Assembly (NCBI RefSeq): GCF_029867415.1
Contig: NW_026705730.1
Location: 248,001 to 312,000, forward strand
DNA length: 64,000 nt
DNA from: Vicia villosa
Lineage: Eukaryota > Streptophyta > Magnoliopsida > Fabales > Fabaceae
Direction: 5' to 3'
The position numbers and the translations under genes are program-made. How positions within the stretch are numbered: the stretch's first letter is position 1; each line of letters opens with the position of its first letter. Shown piece by piece: positions 22,797-34,403 of this stretch. Under the pieces are notes generated by a model. That model was not told the origin of the DNA. It ran no database searches and saw only the letters and a list, made by a program, of their open reading frames with translations.

Positions 22797-24307
22797 ATGG
22801 ATCAAAAGAGAAGCATCAAGAAGTACACTTTCCGGAATTCAAGTGCAAAGGAATTGAAAGAGCTAGCAACTTTGGTTCCTAATCTTGACAACTTCAAAAA
22901 CCGTTATGGGAAATTGATCTCTATCTTGAAGACCAAAGTGGAAAAAGGGATTCTTGAGACTCTTGTGCAGTTTTATGACCCGGTTTATCATTGTTTTACC
23001 TTTCCCGATTATCAGCTTATGCCCACTTTGGAGGAGTATTCTTATTGGATTGGTTTGCCAATTACGAATGATATACCGTTTAGTGGTCTGGAGAAAGAGC
23101 CTCAGGTTGATGAGATAGCAGAGCTTCTTCATTTTTGAAAATATCAGATGTGAAAGCAAACATGACTAAAAAAGGAGGAATTTGGGGGTTGACTTCCAAG
23201 TTCTTGATTGGAAAGGCTTCTATGTTGGCTAGTAAAGGAAGTATGATTGCTTTTGAGACATTTCTGGCCTTGCTCATCTATGGTTTGATACTCTTTCCCA
23301 ACATTGACAACTTTGTCGATGTTAATGCTATTCGGATTTTCATGATTGGGAATCCTGTGCCTACTTTGCTTGGGGATACTTATCATTCCATTCACCATAG
23401 GAATGATAAGAAAGGTGGACTTATCAACTGTTGCACTCCGTTGCTCTATAAGTGGTTTATTTCGCACTTACCTCAAGCTAAGAGTTTCTTGAACAATCCT
23501 GATGGTCTCTCATGGTCTCAGAAGATCATGCCTCTTACTAATGGGAATATCCATTGGTACAATCCTGCTTATGACATTGGTGAGATTATTGATAGTTGTG
23601 GAGAATTCCCTAATGTACCTCTTCTTGGTATACAAGGAGGAATTACCTACAACCCCATTCTTGCAAGGCGTCAATTTTGCTACCCCATGAAGGAGAGACC
23701 TGCTAATATTCTTGTGTCAGGAATCTTTTATCTTAATCAAGATGGAAATTCGGATATGAGAAATTGGTTTGTGCGTGCTTGGCACCATGTTGATAGGAAG
23801 AGACATTTGGGAACGAAATAATGTGTTGCTCTCAAAGACTACACTGATTGGGTTCAAGTTAGAGCTCATACTTTTCAGATGCCTTATTTACTCGAGGAGC
23901 CTTCTCTACTCGTTACTCCACCATTGTCTTCCACTACTCCTGTTGAAAGTAGTGAAGAACATCTAGAGCTCGTGGCTAAGTTGAGAGCGGAAAGAGATGC
24001 TTTGGAGTTTGAGAATAAAGAGTTGAAGATACACTTGAAAGAAAAGGATGAAATGCTTGATATCCAAGATGGTTGGTTGATGGAAAAAGATGATCAGATT
24101 CGTCATCAAGAAGAGTTACTTCAACAACATGGTGAAAAGCGAAAGAGACAACAAGAAGATTCAGTGGCATGGAAAGAGGTTGCTGATAAGCTGATAGTCG
24201 AGAATGCTCATTTGAAGGCCTTTTATGAAGATGAATTGGAGAAGCTCCGTAGGAAGCTGCAGAGAGGAGATGGATCTTCGTCAGAAGTGTTCCCTTCTAG
24301 TTTTTAG
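22797..24307 (+). pseudogene. Ogre ORF1 (function unknown), one frameshift and one stop
   Basis: The frame begins with ATG at 22797 (MDQKRSIKKYTFRNSSAKEL), runs to a stop at 23138, continues in another frame from about 23135 to a TAA at 23821, and then continues in that same frame to 24307. The middle part holds conserved phrases (GGIWGLTSKFLIGKAS, YKWFISHLP, MPLTNGNIHWYNP). The end is a charged coiled coil (about residues 60-130 of the last segment, many Glu/Lys and Leu). Ogre elements carry such an extra ORF upstream of gag. Its role is not known. Confidence 0.75.
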
Positions 24308-24593
24308 CTTTTCCTTTGTTTTGTAATTTTGGATCTTTGAATCCTTTTGTATGCTTTTCCATTACTAATGAAAGAATATTGTTATGTTTTATGATGTTTT
24401 TTGCTAATGTTTACAATTAATGTCTTAAAAGTTCCTTGAAAACCAAAAATAAAAATCATTTGCATTGCATTTCATGCATCATTCTGCATTTTGGTCTTGC
24501 TTCCGAGAGTATTCCCGAGGTCTTATTCAGTGTTCTTCATACCAAATCAAGTTGTCTCACCGGTATAACACTCGAGCTAACTGCAAGAAGAAG

Positions 24594-27500
24594 ATGGAAG
24601 GTCTTGAACAAGAGAATCGTGAGCTACGTGAAGAGGTTGTTACTTTGAGATCTGGTGTGGATCGTCTCACTGCTCTGGTTGAGACATTGATGGCTGCTCA
24701 GAGTCAGAATCAAAATCAGAATCAAGTTCCTCCTCCCAATGCCCAAGCTCAGGGTCAGACCACTGTGATTTCTGAAATTGCTGCTACAACAATTCCTGTT
24801 GTTCCTGCTGGTGCTACTCAGCAACGTATGCCTAATGGATATCCCTGGGGCATACCTGAAGGTTATTTGTCTGTTCTTGAGATGACTCGTCCGTTGACTC
24901 CTGTTATGGTCAACACATCTCCTATTGTTCATACTGGTCCTTTTGTCCCAGAGCCCATTTATGATGCTGCTCCAAGTGAAATTCATGACAGAATGGATGG
25001 TTTCCAAGATCAGTTTGAAGAATTGCAGAAAGAGATGAAAAGCCTTGCGTGGGAAAGAACTGTTTGGAAAGAATGTGCATGATCTTTTCCTTGTTCCCAA
25101 TGTGAAAGTACCTGCTAAGTTCAAACTGCCTGAATTTGAGAAGTATAAGGGAAATTCCTGTCCTCAGGCACACCTGGTGATGTATGTGAGAAAGATGTCT
25201 ACTCACACTGATGATCAACGTCTGTTGATTCACTATTTCCAAGACAGTTTGACTGGAGCTGCTTCTAAGTGGTGTATGGGCCTTGATAGCACCCATATTC
25301 GCACTTTCAATGACTTAGCTGAGGCGTTCGTGAAACAATACAAGTATGATGTGGACATGGCTCCTGATAGAGATCAATTGCGAGCTATGATGCAGAAAGA
25401 GAAAGAATCCTTCAAGGAGTATGCTCAGAGATGGCGTGAGGTTGCCGCCCAAGTGATTCCTCCGATGGAAGAAAAGGAGATGACTAAGATTTTTCTAAAG
25501 ACTCTTGGTCCGTTTTACTATGAAAAGATGATTGCAAGTGCTCCTGTAGACTTCACCGAAATGGTGGGTATGGGTGTCAGATTGGAAGAAGCTGTGTGAG
25601 AAGGTCGTTTGGTTCGAAATGACAATTCATCTGGTGGTGCGAAGAAGTATGGTTCTTCATTCCAGAAGAAGAAAGAATCAGATGCTAATGATGTTTCTCA
25701 TGGGAGGAATAGTCGATTCAGAAATCAATCTCAACAAGTGGCGTCAGTAACTCCTGTCGTGAATTCAGTGCCTGTAGCTCCTGTTAATCAACAACCAGCA
25801 AGGCGAAATCCGTATCCTCGGGTTAATATTGATCCTATCCCTATGACGTACACTGAACTGTATCCTGCTCTAATTCATAAGAAGTTGGTTCAACCAAGGT
25901 CACCACCTCCTGTGCCAGAGAAACTCCCTTGGTGGTATAAGGCTGATGCCACTTGTGCTTATCATCAGAATGCTTCTGGGCATGATTTGGAAAACTGTTG
26001 GGCCCTGAAGAATGAAATCCAGAGATTGGTTCGTTCTGGTATGCTTTCTTTCCGTGATATTGGTCCAAATGTGCAGAACAATCCATTGCCAACTCATGAA
26101 GCGTCTGCTGTGAATATGGTATCTGGTTGCCCTGGGAAGTATAAGATTTATCGTGTGGAACACATCAGAGGATCATTGGTAGAGATGCATGCCACTCTGT
26201 GTGAGTACAGTCATTATGAGCATAATCATGCTGCTTGTAGGATTTGTTCAGTCAATCCTCGAGGATGTTACATTGTGAGAAGAGATTTACAAGAGATGAT
26301 AGATCAAAGGCTCATTGAGATTCTGAGGGACAGAGATGAAGATGATGTCAATGTGATTGAACCATGCTTTGAAATCCCGGAATGTGTAGAGATTGGTTAT
26401 TATGGCAAAGCTGCTGTGGAACCTCTTGTGATATGTTTGCCTGGATCTGTACCTTATAATTCTGATAAAGCTGTACCTTACAGATACAACGCCACCATGC
26501 TGGAGGCTGGAAAAGAAGTCAAGATTAAGCCTCTGTCTTCTGTTGAGAATATAGCAGATGTCAGTAGAGTGACTAGAAGCGGACGAGTTTTTACTCAACC
26601 CCAAACAGTTGTGGATGTCTAGAGGAATCCAACTCAAGTGCCTGTGAACAATAATGATGCGACAAAAGTGAATGGTGAGTCATCTTCAGGAAAGGAGATG
26701 GATGAGATTTTGAAGCTTATCAAGATGAGCGATTATAAGATTGTGGATCAGTTGCATCGCACTCCGTACAAGATCTCTATAATGGAGCTGCTGACGAGTT
26801 CTCCTGCTCATAGGGATTCTTTGATGAAAGTACTTGATCAAGCCTTTGTGGATCATGATGTGACGCTGGATCAATTTAATGGGGTGGTGAGTAATATCAC
26901 TGCATGTATCAATTTGAGCTTCAGTGATGAAGATTTGCCTGAGGAAGGAAGGAATCATAATTTGGCTTTGCACATCTCTGTCTGTTGCAAAGAGGACTCA
27001 ATGTCCAATGTGTTGATCGATACTGGATCATCTCTGAATGTCATGCCGAAATCCACTCTTGCTAAGCTGTCGTATGGTGGCACACCAATGAGATTTAGCA
27101 ATGTGATCGTCAAGGCTTTTGATGGATCGAAGAAATCAGTGGTCGGAGAGGTTGATTTGCCTATTGGTATTGGACCATTTGTCTTCAAGATTACTTTTCA
27201 AGTGATGGACATTTTCCCTGCATACAGTTGCTTATTGGGACGCCCATGGATCCATGAGGCTGGGGCAGTTACGTCAACTCTTCACCAAAAGTTGAAATTT
27301 GTGAAAGATGGAAAGATGGTTGTTGTGAATGGAGAACAAGCTTTGCTGATTAGTCATCTCTCTTCGTTCCGTACCATAGAAGCTGATGAGGTAGTCATTG
27401 GAACTGCATTCCAAGCCCTGTCTGTTAATGATGAAATCAAAAAGGATGAAGCTTCCATTGCCTCCTTCAAAGACGCTCAGCTGGTGGTTCAGAATGGACA

Positions 27501-27779
27501 TTCAGGAGTCTGGGGACAAATGGTGAGTCTACAAGAGAACAAGAATAGAGCTGGTCTGGGATTTTCTGCCTCAGACAAGTCTGTGATGAAGTCTGAATCT
27601 GCTTTTCGTCCCTATCAAGAAATGTTTCATAGTGCTGGGTTTCTACATCCGACTCTTCCAGAGGTGGACGCTATTGTTGAAGATGAATCAGAGCCAAAAG
27701 TGCCAAACTTTGTGACCCATGGAAAGATGATTAAGAACTGGATCACCATTGACATTCCTGAGTGTACTCATGTTTCAAA
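24594..27779 (+). pseudogene. Ogre gag-protease, broken by a frameshift and two stops
   Basis: The likely start at 24594 (MEGLEQENRELREEV) gives a coiled-coil N terminus. A frame change near 25045-25080 is followed by the gag core with KFKLPEFEKYKGN, WCMGLDS and KQYKYDVDMAPDR. In-frame TGA (25597-25599) and TAG (26620-26622) interrupt an otherwise single frame up to 27779. A zinc-finger-like motif lies near 25950-26000 (CAYHQNASGHDLENCW). The aspartic protease motif VLIDTGSSLNVMP is at about 27011-27050, with its C-terminal SCLLGRPWIHEAGA. The segment ends at the proposed intron donor. Confidence 0.85.
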
Positions 27780-28049
27780 GTAATTTGCTTTTATGTTTTT
27801 CAAAATCCTTTCATTCTGCCCAAGATGAAAGTGAAGTTGTTGGGGCTGTTTTCTGTTTGTTTTAAACATTAAAATCATCAATAAAAGTCATTTTGTTTCT
27901 GCATATACATGCTTTTTTACCTTTTTGCTTTTTTCTGGAAAGTGATAACACAAAAAACCTTAAAAAATGTTTTCATTTTTTCCATAATCTGCACGATTAC
28001 ATGTTTGCATATATCTTTCCTTTTCCTGAAATAATAATCATTTGTGCAG
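27780..28049 (+). other. Putative Ogre intron between protease and RT
   Basis: GTAATTTGC at 27780 fits a donor, and a pyrimidine-rich stretch ending TTTGTGCAG at 28049 fits an acceptor. The 270-bp segment is T-rich, begins with an in-frame stop, and is a multiple of three. Removing it joins the protease and RT frames in frame. A spliced intron at this place is an established hallmark of Ogre elements. The exact sites are my inference. Confidence 0.7.
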
Positions 28050-31000
28050 ATTAATCAATAAAACCGTTGAAAGTAATGACCCTGCGCCCTCTCCTAACTT
28101 CGAGTGTCCTGTGTATGAGGCGGAAGAAGAGAGTGATGAATGTATTCCTGATGAGATTTCCCGACTGCTTGAGCACGAGGAAGACACCATTCAGCCATAT
28201 AAAGAGCCATTAGAAGTCATCAACTTGGGTTCTGAAGAAGATAAAAAAGAAGTCAAGATTGGGGCACTGCTTGGTCAAGATGTTAAGAAGAGGATGGTAG
28301 AGCTTCTTAAAGAGTATGTTGACATTTTTGCGTGGTCCTACCAAGATATGCCTGGGTTGGACACAGATATTGTGGAGCACCGTTTTCCGTTGAAACCAGA
28401 GTGTCTTCCTGTCAAGCAAAAGTTAAGAAGGAGTCATCCTGATATGGCAGAAAAGATTAAGAATGAGGTCTTGAAGCAGATTGATGCAGGTTTCCTTGTC
28501 ACTTCTGTATATCCTCAATGGATTGCCAATATTGTGCCTGTTCCGAAGAAAGACGGACAAGTTCGCATGTGTGTGGATTATAGAGATTTGAACAAAGCCA
28601 GTCCGAAAGATGATTTTCCTCTACCTCACATTGATATGTTGGTAGATAGCACGGCCAAGTTTGAGGTTTTCTCCTTTATGGATGGTTTTTCAGGATACAA
28701 CCAAATTAAGATGGCACCTGAAGACATGGAAAAGACAACCTTTATCACACCCTGGGGGACATTCTGTTACAAAGTGATGCCATTTGGGTTAAAGAATGCT
28801 GGTGCGACATATCAGAGGGCCATGACTACTCTTTTCCATGATATGATGCACAAAGAAATTGAGGTTAATGTGGATGATATGATTGCCAAGTCCCAGTCAG
28901 AGGAAGGGCACATGGAGGATCTTTTAAAGTTGTTTCAGCGTTTGAGAAAGTATCGTCTCTGCTTAAATCCAAACAAATGCACTTTTGGTGTCCGTTCCGG
29001 AAAATTTTTGGGTTTCGTTGTCAGTCAGAGAGGAATTGAAGTGGATCCTGATAAAGTTAAAGCAATTCAGGAAATGCCAGCACCTAAGACTGAGAAACAA
29101 GTGAGAGGTTTCCTCGGACGTTTGAATTATATCTCCAGGTTCATTTCCAATATGACTGCTACCTGTGAGCCAATCTTCAAGTTGTTAAAGAAAAATCAGG
29201 GATGTGTGTGGAATGAAGATTGTCAGAGGGCTTTTGACAACATCAAAGAATATCTGCTTGAACCTCCCATTTTGCTCCCTCCGGCTGAGGGAAGGTCTTT
29301 GATTATGTACCTCACAGTACTTGAAAATTCAATGGGATGTGTGTTGGGTCAGCATGACGAGTATGGTCGAAAAGAGTATGCAATTTACTACCTTAGCAAA
29401 AAGTTTACCGAGTGCGAAACAAGATACTCGCTGCTTGAGAAAACTTGCTGGGCTTTGGTGTGGGCTGCTCGCCGACTGAGACAATATATGTTGAACCACA
29501 CCACCCTATTGATTTCCAAAATGGATCCAATTAAGTATGTATTTGAGAAACCTGCATTAACCGGAAGGATTGCTCGCTGGCAAATGTTATTATCAGAATA
29601 TGATATTGAATATCGAGCTCAGAAAGCTGTGAAAGGAAGTGTGTTGGCGGAGTACCTCGCTCACCAACCAATTGACGATCATCAATCTATCAGAATGGAC
29701 TTCCCAGATGAAGATATAATGTATTTGAGATCTCAAGATTGGGATGAACCATTGCCAGAAGAAGGGCCAGATCCTGAATCCAAGTGGGGTTTAATTTTTG
29801 ATGGAGCTTCTAATGTTCATGGCCATGGAATTGGCGCCATTATCATCACTCCGCATGGATCACATGTACCTTTCACTGCAAGGATATGTTTTGACTGCAC
29901 AAACAATATTGCTGAGTATGAAGCTTGCATCATGGGACTTGAAGAGGCCATTAATCTGAGAATTAAGATTCTTGATGTTTATGGAGATTCTGCGCTTGTG
30001 ATTAACCAGATTAAAGGAGAATGGGAAACTCGTCATCCTGGTTTAATTCCTTATAAAGATTACGCCAGAAGACTATTGACATTCTTCAACAAAGTTGAAT
30101 TCCACCACATCCCTCGAGATGAGAATCATATGGCTGATGCTTTAGCCACATTGTCTTCCATGTACAAAGTGAATTTCCATAATGAGGAACCTCAGATAAC
30201 AATCAGGCGTCTTGATAGACCTGCTCATGTATTTGCAGTTGAGGAAGCAACAGATGAAAAGCCTTGGTATTTCGATATTAAGCACTTCCTTCAGACTCAA
30301 GAATACCCACTTGGGGCATCAAATAAAGATAAGAAAACTTTGAGGAGATTGGCTGGCAGTTTCTTCATCAATGCTGATGTTTTGTATAAAAGGAATTATG
30401 ACATGGTTTTGCTCAGATGCGTGGATAGACACGAAGCAGACATGTTGATGCATGAAATCCATGAAGGCTCTTTTGGTACCCATTCCAATGGACATTCGAT
30501 GGCTAAAAAGTTGCTTAGAGCAGGTTACTATTGGCTGACAATGGAATCTGATTGCTACAAATTTGTAAAGAAGTGTCACAAGTGTCAGGTGTATGCTGAC
30601 AAGATTCATGTGCCTCCGACACTTCTCAATGTTATTTCTTCCCCATGGCCTTTCTCTATGTGGGGTATTGATATGATTGGCATGATTGAACCCAAGGCTT
30701 CGAACGGACATCGATTCATCCTGGTAGCAATCGATTGCTTTACCAAGTGGGTAGAAGCTGCTTCATATGCTAATGTGACAAAGCAAGTTGTGGTTAGATT
30801 TATCAAGAACAACATCATTTGCAGATATGGTGTACCGAGCAAGATCATCACTGATAATGGCTCGAACCTGAATAACAGCATGATGAGAGAACTGTGTGAA
30901 AGCTTCAAGGTTGAACATCACAACTCTTCGCCTTATATGCCAAAGATGAATGGAGCTGTTGAAGCAGCAAATAAGAATATTAAGAAGATTGTGCAAAAGA

Positions 31001-31512
31001 TGGTTGTTACGTACAAGGACTGGCATGAGATGCTCCCATTTGCTTTGCATGGGTACCGTACATCTGTTCGTACTTCAACAGGGGCAACTCCCTTTTCTTT
31101 GGTTTATGGTATGGAAGCAGTGCTCCCTATTGAGGTTGGGATTCCATCATTGAGAGTTTTAATGGAAAACAAGTTATCTGAGGCTGAGTGGTGTCAAAGC
31201 AGGTTTGATCAATTGAATTTGATAGAAGAAAAGAGGATGACGACTTTATGCCATGGTCAGTTGTACCAGAAAAGAATGAAGAAAGCGTTCGATAAGAAGG
31301 TTCGACCTCGTGTATTCAGAGAAGGCGACCTCGTGCTCAAAAGAATCTTGTCTTTTACCTCCGATTCAAGGGGCAAATGGACTCATAATTTTGAAGGACC
31401 ATATGTTGTTAAGAAAGCCTTCTCTGGCGGTGCATTAATTCTTGCAACTATGGATGGAGAAGAGCTCCCACGTCCCGTGAATGCTGATGTAGTCAAGAAA
31501 TACTTCGCCTAA
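28050..31512 (+). CDS. Ogre pol (RT-RNase H-archaeal-type RNase H-integrase)
   Basis: An uninterrupted frame of about 1150 codons. RT has KKDGQVRMCVDYRDLNKASP, FPLPHIDMLVD, SFMDGFSGYNQI, and a catalytic box reading VNVDD near residue 274, where the usual Tyr is replaced by Asn. The gypsy RNase H follows (YAIYYLSKKF, LVWAARRLRQYM), then the second RNase H typical of the Tat/Ogre branch (LIFDGASNVHGHGIGA, AEYEACIMGLEEA, ADALATLSS). The integrase zinc region has H-x-H and C-x2-C (KKCHKCQ). The catalytic triad is Asp in GIDMIG, Asp in TDNGSN and Glu in AVEAANKN. The frame has no start codon of its own, consistent with expression by splicing from gag-pro. Confidence 0.93.
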
Positions 31513-31700
31513 AAATAATAAAAGAACAGCTCGCTAAGTTGAAAACCCGAAAGGGCGGCTTAGGCAAAAAAGGGCGTCTCGGTGGATTGAAAACCCGAAA
31601 GGGCGGTCCAGGCAAAAGTTAGAGACATAAACAGAATAAAATACCCGGTGGACTGAAAACCCAAAAGGGCAATCCAGGCAAAAGTTAGGGATTCATGGCA
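31513..31700 (+). repeat. Three imperfect short repeats after Ogre pol
   Basis: The phrase GAAAACCCGAAAGGGCGG, with variants (CCAAAAGGGCAATCC), followed by CAGGCAAAAGTTAG, recurs near 31540, 31590 and 31650. Similar repeated GAAAACCCGAAAGGGC blocks are typical right after pol in this lineage. They are partly self-complementary. Confidence 0.75.
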
Positions 31701-32700
31701 AGTAACTACATCAGACAAGACTTGATCATCAGCAGTCATCTGTTTATCATGAAGAAGTTCAACACAATTCAACGGAAGCCTTTGCTCAGGAATTCCAAGT
31801 TGAGAGAGAGGATGGGGTCATTACATTTCAATGTACCTTTTCCACAAAATTACCACTTTCCAAATTTTGTAATAATCCATGGGGTCTTGCCTTTTGCAGG
31901 CTACCATTCTATTAAAAAAGTTTGAGCCTTTACCCTTTATTGGCAATCTTATTTCTTTCATATCTCTCAAAATGTCATTTATTGTTGATAGTAATTTTTG
32001 AAACAAAAAGAAAATTGATTTCAACAAAATCCTTTTGAAAATTATAAAAGAAGTTTTACTTTGATTCATGAGTGCATTACAAGGAATGGATATGCTGATG
32101 TATTCATAATGCAAAAGAAGAAGAATGTGTTCCACTCAATGCACCTTTGGCCTGGTTCAAATATGGTGTAGAACTCAACTACTGTGTTCTCTTAGCTCTG
32201 ATATTCCCTAATGTTGGGCAGCATTTATTCTAAAGCCATCAAAAGATTGTTATAGCAGTTTTTGCTCTGATGTTTAGCTTGAGACATGCTTGATTATGTT
32301 ATCTTCGCACTCCATCGCTTGAGTTAATTCTTGTGCTAAGTTTTGGCAGCATATGCATCATTAACATACATCAAAAACAGTCATACATTTCACATTTGCT
32401 ATCATGAAGTTTACTGTCAAACAGATTGCTCTTTCATTTAGAGTGTCTTAAGCAAAAAAAAAAACTCACTTTCCTTGAAAATCCCCACTGAATTTGTTTC
32501 TAGGTGGATAATATGTTTCAGTTTTTCTGTTCAGATGACTACGAACAGAAGACCAGTGAGTTTCTCCCTCACATGGTCCAGTCTTTTTGGCAGCTTCCTT
32601 CCATTTTGGTCATGGATTGAATTTTTGTCACTGGATGATGAATATTGAGACTAGGCATTTATGTATGCATCCTCAAATCATTGAAAAAGTATTATTGATT
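31701..32700 (+). other. Ogre 3' untranslated region, no ORF recognised
   Basis: About 1 kb of non-coding sequence between pol and the 127-bp tandem array. Short open frames are motif-free. Confidence 0.6.
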
Positions 32701-32709
32701 GCTCTTCAC

Positions 32710-33490
32710 CATCATTGGTACAAAGGGGCAGCTCTTCATGCCTTCAGTGGAATGTTGGTATGTGTTATCGTCAGTGGTACGGCGGTACATCTCTTGTTAT
32801 ATCATCAGTGGTACGGTGGTATACCTCTTCATGCCTTCAGTGGAACGTTGGTATGTGTTATCGTCAGTGGTACGGCGGTACATCTCTTTCATCGTCAGTG
32901 GTACGTCGATGAATCATCTCTTTCATCGTCAGTGGTACGTCGATGATTTATCCCTTTTATATCATCAGTGGTACGGTGGTATATCTCTTTCCTGCCTTCA
33001 GTGGAACGTTGGTATGTGTTATCGTCAATGGTACGGCGGTACATCTCTTTCATCGTCAGTGGTACGTCGATGATTTATCCCTTTTATATCATCAGTGGTA
33101 CGGTGGTATATCTCTTTCATGCCTTCAGTAGAACATTGGTATGTGTTATCGTCAGTGGTACGGCGGTACATCTCTTTCATCGTCAGTGGTACGTCGATGA
33201 TTTATCCCTTTTATATCATCAGTGGTACGGTGGTATATCTCTTTCATGCCTTCAGTAGAACGTTGGTATGTGTTATCGTCAGTGGTACGGCGGTACATCT
33301 CTTTCATCGTCAGTGGTACGTCGATGATTTATCCCTTTTATATCATCAGTGGTACGGTGGTATATCTCTTTCATGCCTTCAGTAGAACGTTGGTATGTGT
33401 TATCGTCAGTGGTACGGCGGTACATCTCTTTCATCGTCAGTGGTACATCGATGAATTATCTCTTTTCATATCATCAGTGGTACGATGGTG
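32710..33490 (+). repeat. 127-bp tandem repeat in Ogre 3' region
   Basis: TCCCTTTTATATCATCAG begins at 32951, 33078, 33205 and 33332, exactly 127 bp apart, with more diverged units before and after. Inside each unit the phrase TCAGTGGTACGG or TCAGTGGTACGTCG recurs three times, so the unit arose from a shorter repeat. The spacing is not a multiple of three, yet long overlapping frames exist because stops are rare. These frames are not genes. Ogre 3' regions are known to carry such arrays and to seed satellite DNA in legumes. Confidence 0.95.
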
Positions 33491-33529
33491 TGATTTCTGA
33501 TAACGGAAGATTGGCATTCTGATTCAGTA

Positions 33530-33745
33530 TGCATACTTTCTCATCCCCAGTGAAAGTGGATGTTCCCCTTTTCTCATCCCCAGTGAAAGAGGATTCCATA
33601 ACCTCTCTGACGCGAAGTGTTTTCCCCAGAGAAATTTCTTTCCCTACCAAAGTTTCATCTCTCCAACAAAGTCTTGCCTTCCCCAGCGGAGATTTGACAG
33701 CAAGACATTTATTTTCCCCAGTGGAGTACCTTTTACTCCCCAGTG
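33530..33745 (+). repeat. CCCCAGTG-rich dispersed short repeats
   Basis: TCATCCCCAGTGAAAG occurs twice (about 33540 and 33573). CCCCAG phrases recur five more times up to 33742. This belongs to the Ogre 3' end upstream of where an LTR would be expected. Confidence 0.7.
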
Positions 33746-33858
33746 TTGTCATGCTTTATTATCATCATATGCATTCATTATAGAGATAAAATACAATTTT
33801 TTTTGTTTTGTATATAAAAATAATTATCTATTTGAATTTTATCATTTAAGGGTTTTGA

Positions 33859-34394
33859 TGTTAAGGGGGAGAGGACGACCGAAAAAGAAGGCGGCCCAAT
33901 CACCGATGACATGCTCAACATCAATGGCAAGAGACAGTCAAGGTACTCCAGTTAACAACGTAACACAATGGGAGAATGAAACGAAGTTGTCGATGGAGAG
34001 ATTGAAGTGGAGATTGAAGAAGCTGATGTTGAATCAGAGATGCGATTCTGGGAAACCTCACTGATTATGTACGTCATTGGGGCTTCCATGACCATGAGTG
34101 TTGTGAAGAATTATATGCTCAAATACTGGAATTTCGTCCAAATGCCTGCTATGTACTACAATGAGGAATGATATTTCATCGTCAAATTCAAAACAACGAA
34201 TATATGGATGCAGTGATGATGAAGGGCCTTTATATGGATCAAACTACCACATTTGGCTATCCATATGTGGGAAGCTAGGAGTTTGGGAAAGATAAGGAGC
34301 GTTATTGGTAACTTTATATTCACATATGAGTGCACCACGGGTAAACTAAGGGTAAACTATCCTTGCATCATGTTTGAAAATTCTTCACTTTAGG
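33859..34394 (+). pseudogene. L1 ORF1 fragment, second copy
   Basis: Same decayed L1 ORF1 fragment as at 6255-6790, with three substitutions seen. The shared frameshifts show that it was already dead before the duplication. Confidence 0.65.
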
Positions 34395-34403
34395 TTTCAT
34401 TTA

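Larger units (their letters stand above)
22458..33776 (+). mobile_element. Ogre/Tat Ty3/gypsy internal region without LTRs
   Basis: 11.3 kb containing, in Ogre order, ORF1 of unknown function, gag-protease, a spliceable intron, RT-RNase H-integrase, and a long 3' region with tandem repeats. Neither end has a TG...CA border or an LTR. It abuts copy A at 22457 and copy B at 33777. A TTGGCGCCC phrase near 22483 could be a remnant of the primer-binding region, but I cannot match it to a tRNA with confidence. Pol is uninterrupted, while ORF1 and gag have several breaks. Confidence 0.85.

Noticed and set aside
32587..33500. Many overlapping 60-120-codon frames
   Set aside because: They are translations of the 127-bp tandem array in successive frames, not genes.
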